DNA of 64,000 bases from an uncultured delta proteobacterium (GTDB taxonomy: Bacteria; Desulfobacterota; Desulfovibrionia; Desulfovibrionales; Desulfovibrionaceae), in NCBI GenBank assembly GCA_900079685.1, contig LT599018.1:2765924-2829923 (forward strand), read 5' to 3'. The notes under the pieces were generated by a model. It was given only the letters and a program-made list of their open reading frames with translations. It did not search any database and was not told the origin of the DNA. Made by a program: the position numbers and the translations under genes. Positions 33,666 to 44,100 of this stretch are shown piece after piece. Position 1 is the stretch's first letter. Each line of letters opens with the position of its first letter.

Positions 33666-36227
33666 CTACTCGGCCCAGCGGATGAGCCCCAGGTTGAACT
33701 TGTTGGGCAGGAGCGGGTGCACCGGCATGGCCTGGACCGTGAAGCCGAAATGCCCGGCTTCCTCGGGTTCCACCGTGCCCCGGTACAGCTGCCAGCCGTC
33801 GGTCATGGGGCCTTCGGGCTTCAGGGGATAGAGGTTCCTGCGCAGGAAGGACTGGTCCTGGGTCACGGTTCCGGCGTATGCCGCCACGTGCAGGTACTGC
33901 AAGTCCACTCCGCCGGTATAGACCCTGGCCTCCACGGTCAGGGGCTCGCCCACGTAGACCATCGCGCCGCGGTTGATCGTCACGTCCTTGATGACCACGT
34001 CGGACCAGTGGGTCATGATATGCATGCGCCACTCGGACAGCTCGCGGGCCGGGGTGTAGCCGTTTTCGCACAGCGCCTTGTGGCTGCGCATGGCCGGGAT
34101 GTACGCTTCCTCCGCGTAGTCGTGGACCATGCGGTTGGAGTGGTAGCGCGGCCCGAGCTCGATCAGGGCGCGCTTCATTTTGGCGACCCAGGAACGCGGC
34201 ATGTCGGTTTTCCCCCGGTCGTAAAATTCCGGGATGATGTCGTGTTCCAGAATCTTGTACAGGGTTTTGAGTTCCACGAAGTCCTGGTAATCGGGGTCGG
34301 CGTATTCCTCGCCCTTGCCGATGGCCCAGCCGAGCGAGTTGTCCGGCTTCCAGGCCTCGTCCCACCAGCCGTCCAGGGTGCTGAACTGCAGAACACCGTT
34401 GAACATGGCTTTCATGCCGCTGGTGCCGCAGGCTTCCAGCGGGCGGCGCGGGTTGTTCAGCCACACGTCGCAGCCGGAGGTCATGTAGGCGGCCACTTCC
34501 ATGTCGTAGTCTTCCAGGAAGACCATGTTCATGCGGTATTCCTTGGACCGGGTGAGGGCGATGAGCTCCTTCATCAGCTGCTTGCCGCCTTGATCCTGGG
34601 GGTGGGCCTTGCCCGCGAAGATGAACTGCACGGGCTTGTCGGTGTTCTGGATGATCCGGAGCAGGCTCTCCTTGTCCTGGAGGAGCAGATTGGCGCGTTT
34701 ATACGTGGCGAACCGGCGGGCGAAGCCGATGGTCAGCGCGTCGGGATTGAGCGCTTCCTCGGCCTCGATGATCTCCTGGGCGCGGGCGCCCTGGGCGGTC
34801 AGCTGTTTTTTGAGGCGCATGCGCACGAAATCCACCATGCGGTTTCTGAGGTGTTCGTGCCCGCGCCAGAGAACCGTGTCCGGGATGTTCTCGGCGTTGG
34901 GCCAGATGCGTCTGGGGTCGCCGTCCTCGCGCCAGTTGCCCATGTAGCGGTCATAGGTGACGCCCATGGCCGGGGCCACCCAGGAGGGCGCGTGCACGCC
35001 GTTGGTGATGGACCCGATGGGTACGTCCTCGACAGGGAGCTGGGACCAGACCTTCTGCCACATATTGCGCGAAACGCGGCCGTGCAGCGTGGACACCCCG
35101 TTGTTGAAGCGGGAAAGGCGTAAGGCCAGAACCGTCATGCAGAACGCTTCGTTATCGTCCGTCGGCACTTCACGGCCGAGCGCCAGAAAGACCTTCCAGG
35201 CAAGCCCCATGTCGCGGGCGTAGGGTTCGAAATAGCGCTGCATGAGGTCCGGCGGGAAGCGGTCGTTGCCGGCAGGCACCGGGGTGTGGGTAGTGAAGAT
35301 ACTGCCCGAGGCGGAGACTTCCATGGCCGCTTCGAACGAAAGGCTGTGCTCTTTCATGAGGTCGCGGATGCGTTCAAGCCCGGCAAAGGCGGAATGCCCC
35401 TCGTTCATGTGGATGACCTGGGGGCTGAGACCCAGGAGTTTCAGCGCCTTCACCCCGCCTATGCCGAGGAGAATTTCCTGCCAGAGGCGCATTTCCAGGT
35501 TGCCGCCGTAGAGGCGGGCCGTGATCTGGCGGAAGTCCGGCGGGTTCTCCTGCATGTTGGTGTCGAGCAGGAACAGCCGGATGCGGCCGACGTTGGCTTC
35601 CCAGATCCGGAAGAACAAAGGCCTGTCGCCGATGGTTATCTGCATGGAGGCGTTCTTGCCGTCCGGCGTGAGGGCCGGGGCCAGGGGCATCTGGTCGAAA
35701 TCGTAGTCCGGGTACCGTTCCTGCTGCCAGCCGTCCGGCGTCATGTACTGGCGGAAATAGCCATTGGCGTAGGCAAACCCCACGGCGACCAGCGGCACGT
35801 TCAAATCGCTGGCGGATTTCAGGTGGTCGCCCGCCAGGATGCCGAGCCCCCCGGAATAAATGGGCAGGCACAAACTGACGCCGAATTCCAGGCTGAAATA
35901 CGCGATGAGCGGTTGTTCCTCGCCGCTCACCGGATAGCGTTCGCTGATGGGCCGGTCAAGGTATCCTTCCAGCTCGCGGCGGATCTGGTTCAGATGTTCC
36001 TTGAACAGACTGTCGTTGGCGAGATCCTGGAGCGTCTGCTGGGGCAGGTGGTTAATAAACCAGACCGGGTTGTGATAACTTTCTTCCCAAAGGGCTGGAT
36101 CTATTTGTGAAAAAAGATTTTCAGCTTCGAAATTCCAGGCGAACCAGTAGTTGCGCGCGATTTTCCATAGAGGTTCCAGATCGGCGGGCAGTTTTGGAAT
36201 GACGTTAAAAACCTGTAAAGACTGCAT
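33666..36227 (-). CDS. glgP: Alpha-glucan phosphorylase
   Basis: An 853-residue enzyme that uses phosphate to split glucose-1-phosphate from glycogen or maltodextrin, of the shorter archaeal/Thermotoga-like subtype. Landmarks: IAYFSLEFGVSLCLPIYSGGLGILAGDHLKSASDL in the first quarter, THTPVPAGND, ITNGVHAPSWV, and the PLP region LNNPRRPLEACGTSGMKAMFNGV, where the Lys binds pyridoxal phosphate. The ATG at 36227 has AAAGGAGACGG upstream and removes 22 residues from the open frame. No other glg gene is in the window. It supplies sugar phosphate from stored glycogen when external carbon is short. Confidence 0.94.
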   Translation of the reverse strand: MQSLQVFNVIPKLPADLEPLWKIARNYWFAWNFEAENLFSQIDPALWEESYHNPVWFINHLPQQTLQDLANDSLFKEHLNQIRRELEGYLDRPISERYPVSGEEQPLIAYFSLEFGVSLCLPIYSGGLGILAGDHLKSASDLNVPLVAVGFAYANGYFRQYMTPDGWQQERYPDYDFDQMPLAPALTPDGKNASMQITIGDRPLFFRIWEANVGRIRLFLLDTNMQENPPDFRQITARLYGGNLEMRLWQEILLGIGGVKALKLLGLSPQVIHMNEGHSAFAGLERIRDLMKEHSLSFEAAMEVSASGSIFTTHTPVPAGNDRFPPDLMQRYFEPYARDMGLAWKVFLALGREVPTDDNEAFCMTVLALRLSRFNNGVSTLHGRVSRNMWQKVWSQLPVEDVPIGSITNGVHAPSWVAPAMGVTYDRYMGNWREDGDPRRIWPNAENIPDTVLWRGHEHLRNRMVDFVRMRLKKQLTAQGARAQEIIEAEEALNPDALTIGFARRFATYKRANLLLQDKESLLRIIQNTDKPVQFIFAGKAHPQDQGGKQLMKELIALTRSKEYRMNMVFLEDYDMEVAAYMTSGCDVWLNNPRRPLEACGTSGMKAMFNGVLQFSTLDGWWDEAWKPDNSLGWAIGKGEEYADPDYQDFVELKTLYKILEHDIIPEFYDRGKTDMPRSWVAKMKRALIELGPRYHSNRMVHDYAEEAYIPAMRSHKALCENGYTPARELSEWRMHIMTHWSDVVIKDVTINRGAMVYVGEPLTVEARVYTGGVDLQYLHVAAYAGTVTQDQSFLRRNLYPLKPEGPMTDGWQLYRGTVEPEEAGHFGFTVQAMPVHPLLPNKFNLGLIRWAE

Positions 36228-36447
36228 AGATTCCGTCTCCTTTGGCGTATACGCTGCAAAACAACACGAACGGGGGAGAATGCGCCCCCGCACCTTTGCT
36301 TTTGACTATGGCCATCTCTTGGCGTAAATGTAACCCTTCTTTACCCGCTGTTGCCGGGGTTCCCGGCCGCGGTGCAAGGGAAGCTCCCCCATGGAAGCGT
36401 TACGCGGTAAAGACAAGCATGGCATATTCTTCCACAGGAGGCGCGTT

Positions 36448-36939
36448 GTGGCAAGCCCGGACTCTGTAATGTGCACGATCGGCGTGAAGATCCTCTTTCT
36501 CGGCACCGCGCGGGATCTGTACGATTCCGTGGGGCCCGCCGCCGCCACGACCGGTTCCGCCGGGTTCGACCTCGTCGCCGCGCTGCCGGAAGACGCATCC
36601 GAGCTTGACGTGCCCCCCGGAGAGCGAGTGATTATTCCCACCGGCATTGCCATAGAGCCTTCCATGCCCGGGGTTGCCGGGTTCGTCTATTCGCGCAGCG
36701 GCCTCGGCGCGGCCAAGGGGCTGACCGTGGCCCAGGGCGTGGGGCTGATCGACCCGGACTATCGCGGCGAGATACTGGTCTATCTTTTGAACACCTCCAC
36801 CATAACGCACCGTCTGCGACGAGGCGACCGCGTCGCGCAGCTCGTGTTCCAGCCCTTTTTCTCTCCGCAATGGGAAATCTGCGAAACACTGGGCGAAACC
36901 ACGAGGGGCTCCGGCGGTTTCGGCCACACAGGAGCCTGA
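36448..36939 (+). CDS. dut: dUTP diphosphatase
   Basis: A 163-residue trimeric dUTPase that removes dUTP and makes dUMP for thymidylate. All five motifs are in order: GSAGFDLVA, YSRSGLGA, VGLIDPDYRGEI, RGDRVAQLV and TTRGSGGFGHTG, the last one being the flexible C-terminal arm. The start is taken as the GTG at 36448, because AGGAGG lies six bases upstream at 36436-36441; the ATG at 36469 has no such site. It is followed by the large hairpin element and then argD. Confidence 0.94.
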   Translation: MASPDSVMCTIGVKILFLGTARDLYDSVGPAAATTGSAGFDLVAALPEDASELDVPPGERVIIPTGIAIEPSMPGVAGFVYSRSGLGAAKGLTVAQGVGLIDPDYRGEILVYLLNTSTITHRLRRGDRVAQLVFQPFFSPQWEICETLGETTRGSGGFGHTGA

Positions 36940-36953
36940 CGCCTCGTTCCGTG

Positions 36954-37101
36954 GCCTGATGCCCCGTTCCGTGGTCTTTTTGCCCCCCGCCTTCGTCAAG
37001 ACCGTTTTTTATTCCGGTCACGTAGGCGACTACGCTCCCTCCATAAAAAACGGCCTTTCCTCGGCGGGGAACAAAAATCCTCACGGACCGGGGCATCAGG
37101 C
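36954..37101. repeat. Large imperfect inverted repeat with 59-base arms
   Basis: The arm at 36954-37012 matches the reverse complement of 37043-37101 over 59 bases with few differences. The 30-base loop contains a small inner stem (cgtag and ctacg). The left side also has a direct 14-base near-repeat (gcctcgttccgtgg at 36940-36953). It fills much of the 314-base gap between dut and argD and codes for no protein. It resembles a small non-autonomous inverted-repeat element. Confidence 0.75.
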
Positions 37102-37253
37102 GGGCGGGTGCGCGTAATTCGTAAAAAACCCTTCTCCGGCGGTGAGTATACGCCGTTCTGGACAGGGGCGTCAGAGACTCTTGTAAAGACGGTAATAGGG
37201 CCGGACAATTATATTTTCCCGGAGAAATCCGGTAGTTATACGGAGGAAAAATC

Positions 37254-38447
37254 ATGAGCCGGTTTGACGAAATAAAACAGCGGGAAGAATCCCTTTTGTG
37301 CCGGACCTACGGCAGATACCCCATCGCAGTGCAAAGCGGCAAGGGCAGCCGGTTGTGGGACTTTGACGGCAAGGAATACGTGGACCTTCTCGCGGGCATC
37401 GCGGTAACGAGCCTCGGCCATTGCAACGAGGAGCTTGCCCTTGTCATGGAAAAGCAGGCCAGAAAGCTCGTCCACGTGAGCAACCTCTTTTACCAGGAAG
37501 AACAGCTCGATCTGGCCAAACGGCTGCTGGCAACCGCCCATTGCGGCAAAGCCTTTTTCTGCAACTCGGGCGCGGAAGCCAACGAAGCGGCCATCAAGCT
37601 CGCCCGCCGGTACAACCAGCGGGTGAAGGAAAACGGCGCCTTTGAGATTATCAGCTTCACCGGCGCCTTCCACGGCAGAACCATGGCCACGGTCGCGGCA
37701 ACGGGCCAGGCCAAGTTCCAGGACGGCTTCGCCCCCATTCCCACAGGGTTCACCCAGGTGCCCATGGGCGATATCGCCGCGCTGAAAGCCGCCGTAACGG
37801 AAAAAACGGCCGCCGTCATCATGGAGATGGTCCAGGGCGAAGGCGGCGTGAACCCGGTTGATCCGGATTTCCTCCTGGCCGCGTATGCCCTCTGCCGGGA
37901 AAAGGGTGTGCTCTTCATCGCGGACGAAGTGCAGGCCGGACTTTGCCGGACCGGCAAATGGTGGGCCTTCCAGCATTTCGGGATCGAGCCGGATATCGTG
38001 AGCACGGCGAAAGCGCTCGCCAACGGGTTGCCCATGGGCGCGATCATGGCGACGGACGAGGTCGCCAAGGGATTTGTGGCCGGGAGCCACGCCACCACCT
38101 TCGGCGCGGGTGCGCTGGTTTCCGCCGTGGCGTCCAAGACGCTTGAAATCATGGAGCGGGACAACCTCGCCGCCAGGGCCGGGGAACTCGGCGACTGGGC
38201 CATGAACCGGTTCCGCGAGGTGGGCAAAAAAATTCCGGGCGCCATCGACGAGGTGCGCGGCAAGGGGTTGTTCATCGGCATCGTGCTCGCGAAACCGGGC
38301 AAGGCCGTGTGGGACGCGCTGCTGGACAAGGGGTTCATCTGCAACCTGACCCAGGAAAGGGTCCTGCGCCTGCTGCCCGCCCTGACTGTCGAAAAGGCCG
38401 ACCTGGAAGCGTTCGCCCAGGCGCTGGAAGGTATTTTGAAAAAATAA
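37254..38447 (+). CDS. argD: Acetylornithine/succinyldiaminopimelate-type aminotransferase
   Basis: A 397-residue class III PLP aminotransferase for the fourth step of arginine synthesis (N-acetylornithine with 2-oxoglutarate). Landmarks: FFCNSGAEANEAAIKLAR, SFTGAFHGRTMATVAATGQ, LFIADEVQAGLCRTGKWWAF with the Asp that holds the pyridine ring, and STAKALANGLPMGA with the PLP lysine at residue 253. CGGAGG lies eight bases before the ATG. The dut-argD order is common in this group of organisms. A strong terminator follows. Confidence 0.95.
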   Translation: MSRFDEIKQREESLLCRTYGRYPIAVQSGKGSRLWDFDGKEYVDLLAGIAVTSLGHCNEELALVMEKQARKLVHVSNLFYQEEQLDLAKRLLATAHCGKAFFCNSGAEANEAAIKLARRYNQRVKENGAFEIISFTGAFHGRTMATVAATGQAKFQDGFAPIPTGFTQVPMGDIAALKAAVTEKTAAVIMEMVQGEGGVNPVDPDFLLAAYALCREKGVLFIADEVQAGLCRTGKWWAFQHFGIEPDIVSTAKALANGLPMGAIMATDEVAKGFVAGSHATTFGAGALVSAVASKTLEIMERDNLAARAGELGDWAMNRFREVGKKIPGAIDEVRGKGLFIGIVLAKPGKAVWDALLDKGFICNLTQERVLRLLPALTVEKADLEAFAQALEGILKK

Positions 38448-38478
38448 CCGCAATATTTTCGTTACGATATTGCATTAT

Positions 38479-38520
38479 GGGACCATGCGCGGTAAAATTC
38501 ACGCATGGTCCCATTTTTTT
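38479..38520 (+). terminator. Terminator after argD
   Basis: Eleven perfect base pairs (38479-38489 with 38502-38512) followed by ATTTTTTT. Confidence 0.9.
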
Positions 38521-38532
38521 CGTGAGGTGCGT

Positions 38533-38865
38533 ATGCCCGGCGCGATCAGTGTAAACGATACGAAACTCTGGCCCACCATGGCCGAGAGCTTTGCCCGGTT
38601 CTCGAGCGAGGGAACCATGACGCGCGAGACCATGGGCGCCTCCACCTACGCCCGCACGCTTGACCGCGGGAACGGCATGGACCGCACGGGCGCGCCGGAT
38701 TATGACCGCTACCTGTTCGGCGGGATCGTCGCCGGAAAATCCATGGACTGGGCCATCACCGGCGGGTACGTTCCCCGCGACGCCTTCACGCAGACGAGCG
38801 ATCTGCATCGCGGCATGCAGACCCTGCACATGGGCACCGGGTATATTCTCGATACGTCGATTTAA
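38533..38865 (+). CDS. Hypothetical protein (110 residues)
   Basis: A soluble protein with no recognised domain. It is rich in Thr, Gly, Met and Asp (MTRETMGASTYARTLDRGNGMDRTG). GAGGTG lies before the ATG at 38533, only twelve bases after the argD terminator, so it needs its own promoter or relies on readthrough. A bidirectional terminator follows. Confidence 0.6.
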   Translation: MPGAISVNDTKLWPTMAESFARFSSEGTMTRETMGASTYARTLDRGNGMDRTGAPDYDRYLFGGIVAGKSMDWAITGGYVPRDAFTQTSDLHRGMQTLHMGTGYILDTSI

Positions 38866-38885
38866 CCGTCCGGCCGCGTTGCTCA

Positions 38886-38929
38886 AAAACGAAGAATCCC
38901 CGCCAAAATTGGCGGGGATTCTTCGTTTT
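38886..38929. terminator. Bidirectional terminator between the hypothetical gene and the chemoreceptor gene
   Basis: Twenty-one perfect base pairs (38886-38906 with 38909-38929), with AAAA and TTTT at the base, shared by two convergent genes. Confidence 0.9.
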
Positions 38930-38959
38930 GGAGGTTTTCCGTCCGTATCAGCGCGGATG

Positions 38960-40783
38960 TTATTTTTCCGCTTTCCGCAGGTCGGCCACAAGCCCCAGCA
39001 GTTCACCGGCCTTGCGGACAAGGCCGTGCAGTTCTTCATCCGCCTCCGCGACCAGCGCGGTGTTGGCCGAGGCGATGTTGCTGACCTCCCCGACCAGGGC
39101 TGCCACTTCGGAGCTCGACGCGGACTGTTCCTCGACCGCCGCCGCGATGGACTGCACCTGCGCGGCCGCTTCCTTGACCGTGCCTTGGACCTCGGCCAGC
39201 GCGGCGACGGTTTCCTCGGAAAGCTCGCTGACGCGGCTCATGGACGTCATAGCGGCATCCATGCTGGAAATGTTCGTTTTCGCCAGGTTCTGGACGGCAA
39301 GGATCGACTCCCCGACCTCCTTTGTGGCCTGCATGGTTTTTTCGGCGAGTTTGCGCACCTCGTCCGCGACCACGGCAAAACCCCTCCCGGCTTCGCCCGC
39401 GCGGGCGGCCTCGATGGCGGCGTTCAGCGCGAGCAGGTTGGTCTGGTCCGCGATGTCGTTGATGACGTTGATGACCTTGCCGATAGTCTCGGACTGCTCG
39501 CCCAGCTTGTTGATGTTCCGCGTCAGCGTGTCGGTGAGACCGCGCAGTTCATTCATGGCAGAACCGGACTGCTTGGCGAGTGCGGCGCCGGATTCGACCT
39601 TTATCCGCGACTCCTCGGTCTGCCGGGAGGCGGAGGACGCGCTGCGCGAAACCTCGAGCACGCTGGCGCTCAGCTGTTCCATGGCGGTGAGTATTTCGTG
39701 GATGCGGCCGTCCTGGGTCGAGGTACCTTTCCGTACGCCGGCTGTGCTCCTGGAAATGTTGCGCGCGAAGGACTCCGTCTCGTGGGCGGTGGTTTCGAGG
39801 CGGGCGGCGGCCTGCATTATTTCCGCGTTGGCGGCATCCGCCTTGCGGCTGGCTTCCTGGGCCTGCCGCACGGCCTTCTGGGCTTCCTCGGCCTTGGCGA
39901 GGGCCTCGGCTTCCTTGTTCCGGGTTGCGGCGAAGCTCTCGCGCAGGTTTTGGGCCATGCGGAGGAGCGATTGCTGCAACAGGGTCACCTCGTCCTTGCC
40001 GTCCGCCTCCAGGTGAACGTCCAGGTTGCCCGAGGCGATCTGCTCCGCCGCCTGGGTCGTTGCCCTGAGCGGGCGGGAAATGGAGCGGAGCGTGAAGATG
40101 CAAAGCGGCAGCAGAATGCAGAGCACCAGCACGAGCACGCACCCGATCACGATGAGCATGCGGCTGAACAGGGCGTTTGACATGCGTTTTTCCATGTCCG
40201 CCTTGTACGCTTCGATGTTGTCGATATAGATGCCCGTGGAGATCCAGAGATCCGTGCCGGGGATCATCTCGGCGTAGGCGAGCTTCGGCGCGTTGGCCAC
40301 GCCGCCGCCGGGCTGCGGCTTGCCGAAAATAAAGGAGACGAACCCGCCGCCCCTCTGCGCGGCCTTGTTGAGCTCGCTCACGTAATACACGCCGCCCGCG
40401 TCCTTGGTATTGCCCAGATCCTTTCCGACCAGTTTGGGTTGGATGGGGTGCACGAAAACCGTGGTCCCGCGATACACGAAATAATAGCCCGATTCATCGG
40501 CCTCGAACCGGATGTCGTTGATGTGCTTGCCGATGATCGCGGCCTGCTGGTCCGGGTCGGTGACGCCTTCCAGCGATTTGCCGAGCGATTTGGCGATGGT
40601 ATGGGTGCCGAGTTTGATTTTCGCCCGTTCCCCTTCCAGCATGACATCCTGGGCGTCGGTTATGCCGCGGTCTTTCACGCTCTCGGCCGTCAGAATGATG
40701 GTGCCCACCAAGCCCGCTATGGCCAGAATCAGTATGCTGATAATGCCCGTGATCCGCATCCCTATGGAAAAATTACGCAACAT
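38960..40783 (-). CDS. Methyl-accepting chemotaxis protein with Cache domain
   Basis: A 607-residue chemoreceptor. The first membrane helix spans about 8-32, the periplasmic part (to about 200) is a single Cache domain ([36 protein letters not shown] and [17 protein letters not shown]), and the second helix is about 205-230. A HAMP domain follows, and then the cytoplasmic signal rod with the highly conserved hairpin [43 protein letters not shown]. It reports to CheA and CheW. Single Cache domains often bind small organic acids. GAGGAA lies before the ATG. It is divergent from the hybrid kinase. Confidence 0.94.
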   Translation of the reverse strand: MLRNFSIGMRITGIISILILAIAGLVGTIILTAESVKDRGITDAQDVMLEGERAKIKLGTHTIAKSLGKSLEGVTDPDQQAAIIGKHINDIRFEADESGYYFVYRGTTVFVHPIQPKLVGKDLGNTKDAGGVYYVSELNKAAQRGGGFVSFIFGKPQPGGGVANAPKLAYAEMIPGTDLWISTGIYIDNIEAYKADMEKRMSNALFSRMLIVIGCVLVLVLCILLPLCIFTLRSISRPLRATTQAAEQIASGNLDVHLEADGKDEVTLLQQSLLRMAQNLRESFAATRNKEAEALAKAEEAQKAVRQAQEASRKADAANAEIMQAAARLETTAHETESFARNISRSTAGVRKGTSTQDGRIHEILTAMEQLSASVLEVSRSASSASRQTEESRIKVESGAALAKQSGSAMNELRGLTDTLTRNINKLGEQSETIGKVINVINDIADQTNLLALNAAIEAARAGEAGRGFAVVADEVRKLAEKTMQATKEVGESILAVQNLAKTNISSMDAAMTSMSRVSELSEETVAALAEVQGTVKEAAAQVQSIAAAVEEQSASSSEVAALVGEVSNIASANTALVAEADEELHGLVRKAGELLGLVADLRKAEK

Positions 40784-41127
40784 GTCACAATTCCTCTTTT
40801 CTCCGCGAAATAAACCGATTGGGGGGCGTTATGCCTCGCGCGGGCCGGAAAAACCTGTCCCCCGACAGGTAGGGCGCATGCGCGGAAGGTGAAAACGGTA
40901 TTTGATATTCCTGCTTTGATATATTGGCAAGAGAAAACTGCCGCAACAAAATCATGCAATAATTCCGGTTCGCTGCTCATTTTCGGAGGCACGTTTCCAT
41001 AAGCGGAAAAGTGTGGTACCGTCGCATCATCCATGTTGTAGGCTGTCGACAGGAAACAGCGGCGGCACGGAAAAATGCCCGCGTCTCCCTCACTTCCGGA
41101 ACGCCGGCGAGCATATGGAGGTGAACA
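40784..41127. other. Divergent intergenic region between chemoreceptor and hybrid kinase
   Basis: No gene is supported. AT-rich bases around 40895-40970 probably hold the divergent promoters, but I see no clear -35/-10 pair and no strong palindrome. Confidence 0.4.
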
Positions 41128-44100
41128 ATGGCACACGAAACGCGGGAATCTTTCCCGCTGGACGGGTTGCCGGACCTTTTACGCTCGGCGGAAGTCGGCG
41201 TCTGGGAAATCGAAACAGCCACCGGATCATTTCTCTGTTCCCCCACATTCACCCAAATAACAGGCGTTGCGTCGGGAGTTTCCATCCAGGAATTTCGCCG
41301 CGCTCTTGTGGCACCGGAGGACGCGGAGCGCATGCGGATCCTGTTTTTCGCCTGCCTTGAGGGAAAGCCCGACCGCTACCACGGGCGGTTCCTGCTCCGG
41401 AGCGGCGGGAAAAAAGCGCGCTGGGCGGAGGAGGATGCCGTCGTCATCCGGCGCAACCAGGATGGAAGCCCCGCGCGCCTTGCGGGCATGCTCCGCGACG
41501 TCACGCAGCAGAAAAACAACGAAGACCGGCTGCGGGCTGAAAATGTTTACCGTCAGAACGTGGCGCGCCAGGCGGGCCTCGGCGGCTGGGAATGGGACGG
41601 CCGCGACGGCTGGCTGCGCTTTTATGATGACTGCCGGGATATGCTCGGCTACGGCAGGGAGGCGATGAACGGCCCCGTGGACGCGGTTTGCGACCGTCTT
41701 GTCCACCCCGACGAGGCTGGTCAGGTAAGGACCCGTATCCGGGACTATATCGCCGTCCCCCAGGGGATGATAAACGAAGAGATGCGTCTGAAGCACAAGG
41801 ACGGGCATTACCTGTGGGTACAGGGGACCGGCGTTGCCGTCGCCTGGGACGAGGAGGGCAGGGCCGCGCGCATCGTCGGCGGCATCCTGGATATCGACAG
41901 CCGCGTGCGCGCGGAACAGGAGCTCTGCGAGAACATCTGCAGTCTCGCGGAGGATAACGACGCGCTGCTGGCGGAAATGACGGCGTCGATGCGCCGAACG
42001 TTCCTGGCCCAGGGCAGGCGCGGAACAGTGGCAGCGAACGGCCCGGACACGAACAGCGTCTTTGGCGCGGACCTGTCGCGGGTGAGGCAGACGCAGGAGA
42101 AACTGCAACAACAGAGCAGGCTGTTCCAGGCAATCAACCTGGTGGCCGTCGGCCTTGCCGGGGCCGCCCCGGAAACCTTTGACGCGGCCGTGCAGGATGC
42201 CATGGCCATGATAGGCGAGGCGGTGGACGTTGACCGGCTGCGCGTCTGGCGGAATTATGATGAAAACGGCGAGGTGTTCGGCAGGGAAATTTACCAATGG
42301 ACGAAATCTCCCCGCTGGGCCATGCCGTTTGTGGCAAAAACCGGCTACGGAAACATCCCCTTCTGGTGGGATACGATGGCGCGGGGCAAGGTGTTCAACG
42401 CCCACGCGGGCGAACTGCCCGAGGCGGAACAGAGGGAACTTGAAAAAAATTCCATCCTGTCCATTCTTGCGGTCCCCATTTTCATCCAGGATACGTTCTG
42501 GGGGTTCATCGGCTTCGATGATTGCACCGTGGGCCGCAGCTTCACGGATTCCGAGGAAAAACTGCTGCAGTCCGGCGGCAACATCATTATTTCGGCATTG
42601 CTGCGCAACGAGATGACGGCGAGCCTCATCGAGGCGCGGGAGCAGGCCATTGCCAGCGCGAAGGCCAAGAGTGAATTCCTGTCCCGCATGAGCCATGAGA
42701 TCCGCACGCCCATGAACGCCATTATCGGCATGGGCGCCATCGCCAAAAGAACGGACGACCTTGAAAAAATAGGCGACTGTTTGCGGAAGATAGACGCTTC
42801 CTCGCGGCAATTGCTGGGTATTATTAACGACGTCCTGGACATGTCGAAAATAGAGGCCGATAAATTTACCATCACCAACGCCGCGTTTGATTTTGAAAAG
42901 ATGCTGCAGAACATTTTTTCCGTCATGCAGATCAGGTTTTTTGAAAAAAAACAAGAATTCAAATATGATATTGAAACAATTTTTACAAAAAAAATGATCG
43001 GCGACGAGCTTCGCCTCTCGCAGGTTCTCCTGAACCTGCTGTCGAACGCCGTGAAATTTACGCCCGAAGGCGGCGCCGTCACCCTGCGGGTCAGGGAAAA
43101 GAACAGGGCGGCGGCAGGCTCGACCCTGCATATCGAAGTCGCCGACAACGGCATCGGTATTCCCGAAGAATACCAGGACAAGCTTTTCCAGTCTTTCGAG
43201 CAGGCGGACGGCGGCATAACGCGCCAGTTCGGCGGGACCGGACTCGGGCTTGCCATCAGCAAGAAGATTGTTACCCTCATGGGCGGCGATATTCAGGTAA
43301 AAAGCACGCAAGGCGTCGGCTCCTCTTTCGTGTTCGAGGTCCCTGTCGGCTGGGGTGAGCCGCTCCGCGACGACGCCCCGCCGATGGAGAGGAAAAAGGT
43401 CCTCCACGCGCTGGTGGTGGATGACGATGCCGACGTTCTTGACTATCTGGCCGGGCTGCTCCGCGAGCTTTCCATCCGGACGGACACGACGGCTGATCCC
43501 GTGCGGGCCATCGCCCTGGCGGTGCAAAACGAGAGTGCGGGCACGCCGTATGACGTGATCCTGGCGGACTGGAACATGCCCGTCATGGACGGCGTCGAGA
43601 CGGCGCTTGAGCTCAGGAGGATTTCGAGCGACAATCTCTTCATCATCATGACGTCGCTCGCCGATTGGGGCGAGATTGAGCATGAGGCGGGCATGGCCGG
43701 CGTGACCTGTTTTTTGCAGAAGCCGGTATTGCCGTCAGCCTTGCAGGATATTCTGGCGCGGCACGGCGGGCATGCCGGGCGACCGCCGTCCCCGCTCGCC
43801 GAGGAACCGCCGCGCAGGGACTGGGCGGGCAAAAGCATCTTGTTGGCCGAGGATATTGAAATCAACCGCGAGATCGTCCTCTGCATCCTTGAGGATACGG
43901 GCGTGCGGATCGACATGGCGCTGGACGGCGTGGAGGCGGTGGATCTTTTCCGCCGGAACCCGGGCCTATATGATGTTATCCTGATGGACATGCAGATGCC
44001 CAACCTTGACGGAATCGCCGCCACACGGCAAATTCGCGCTTTGGATATTCCGGGTTCCGCGGATGTGCCCATCGTGGCGATGACCGCCAACGCCTTTAAA

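Noticed and set aside
41227-43683. Very long minus-strand frame over the hybrid kinase
   Set aside because: Mirrors a gene with complete kinase and receiver motifs; the antisense product has none.
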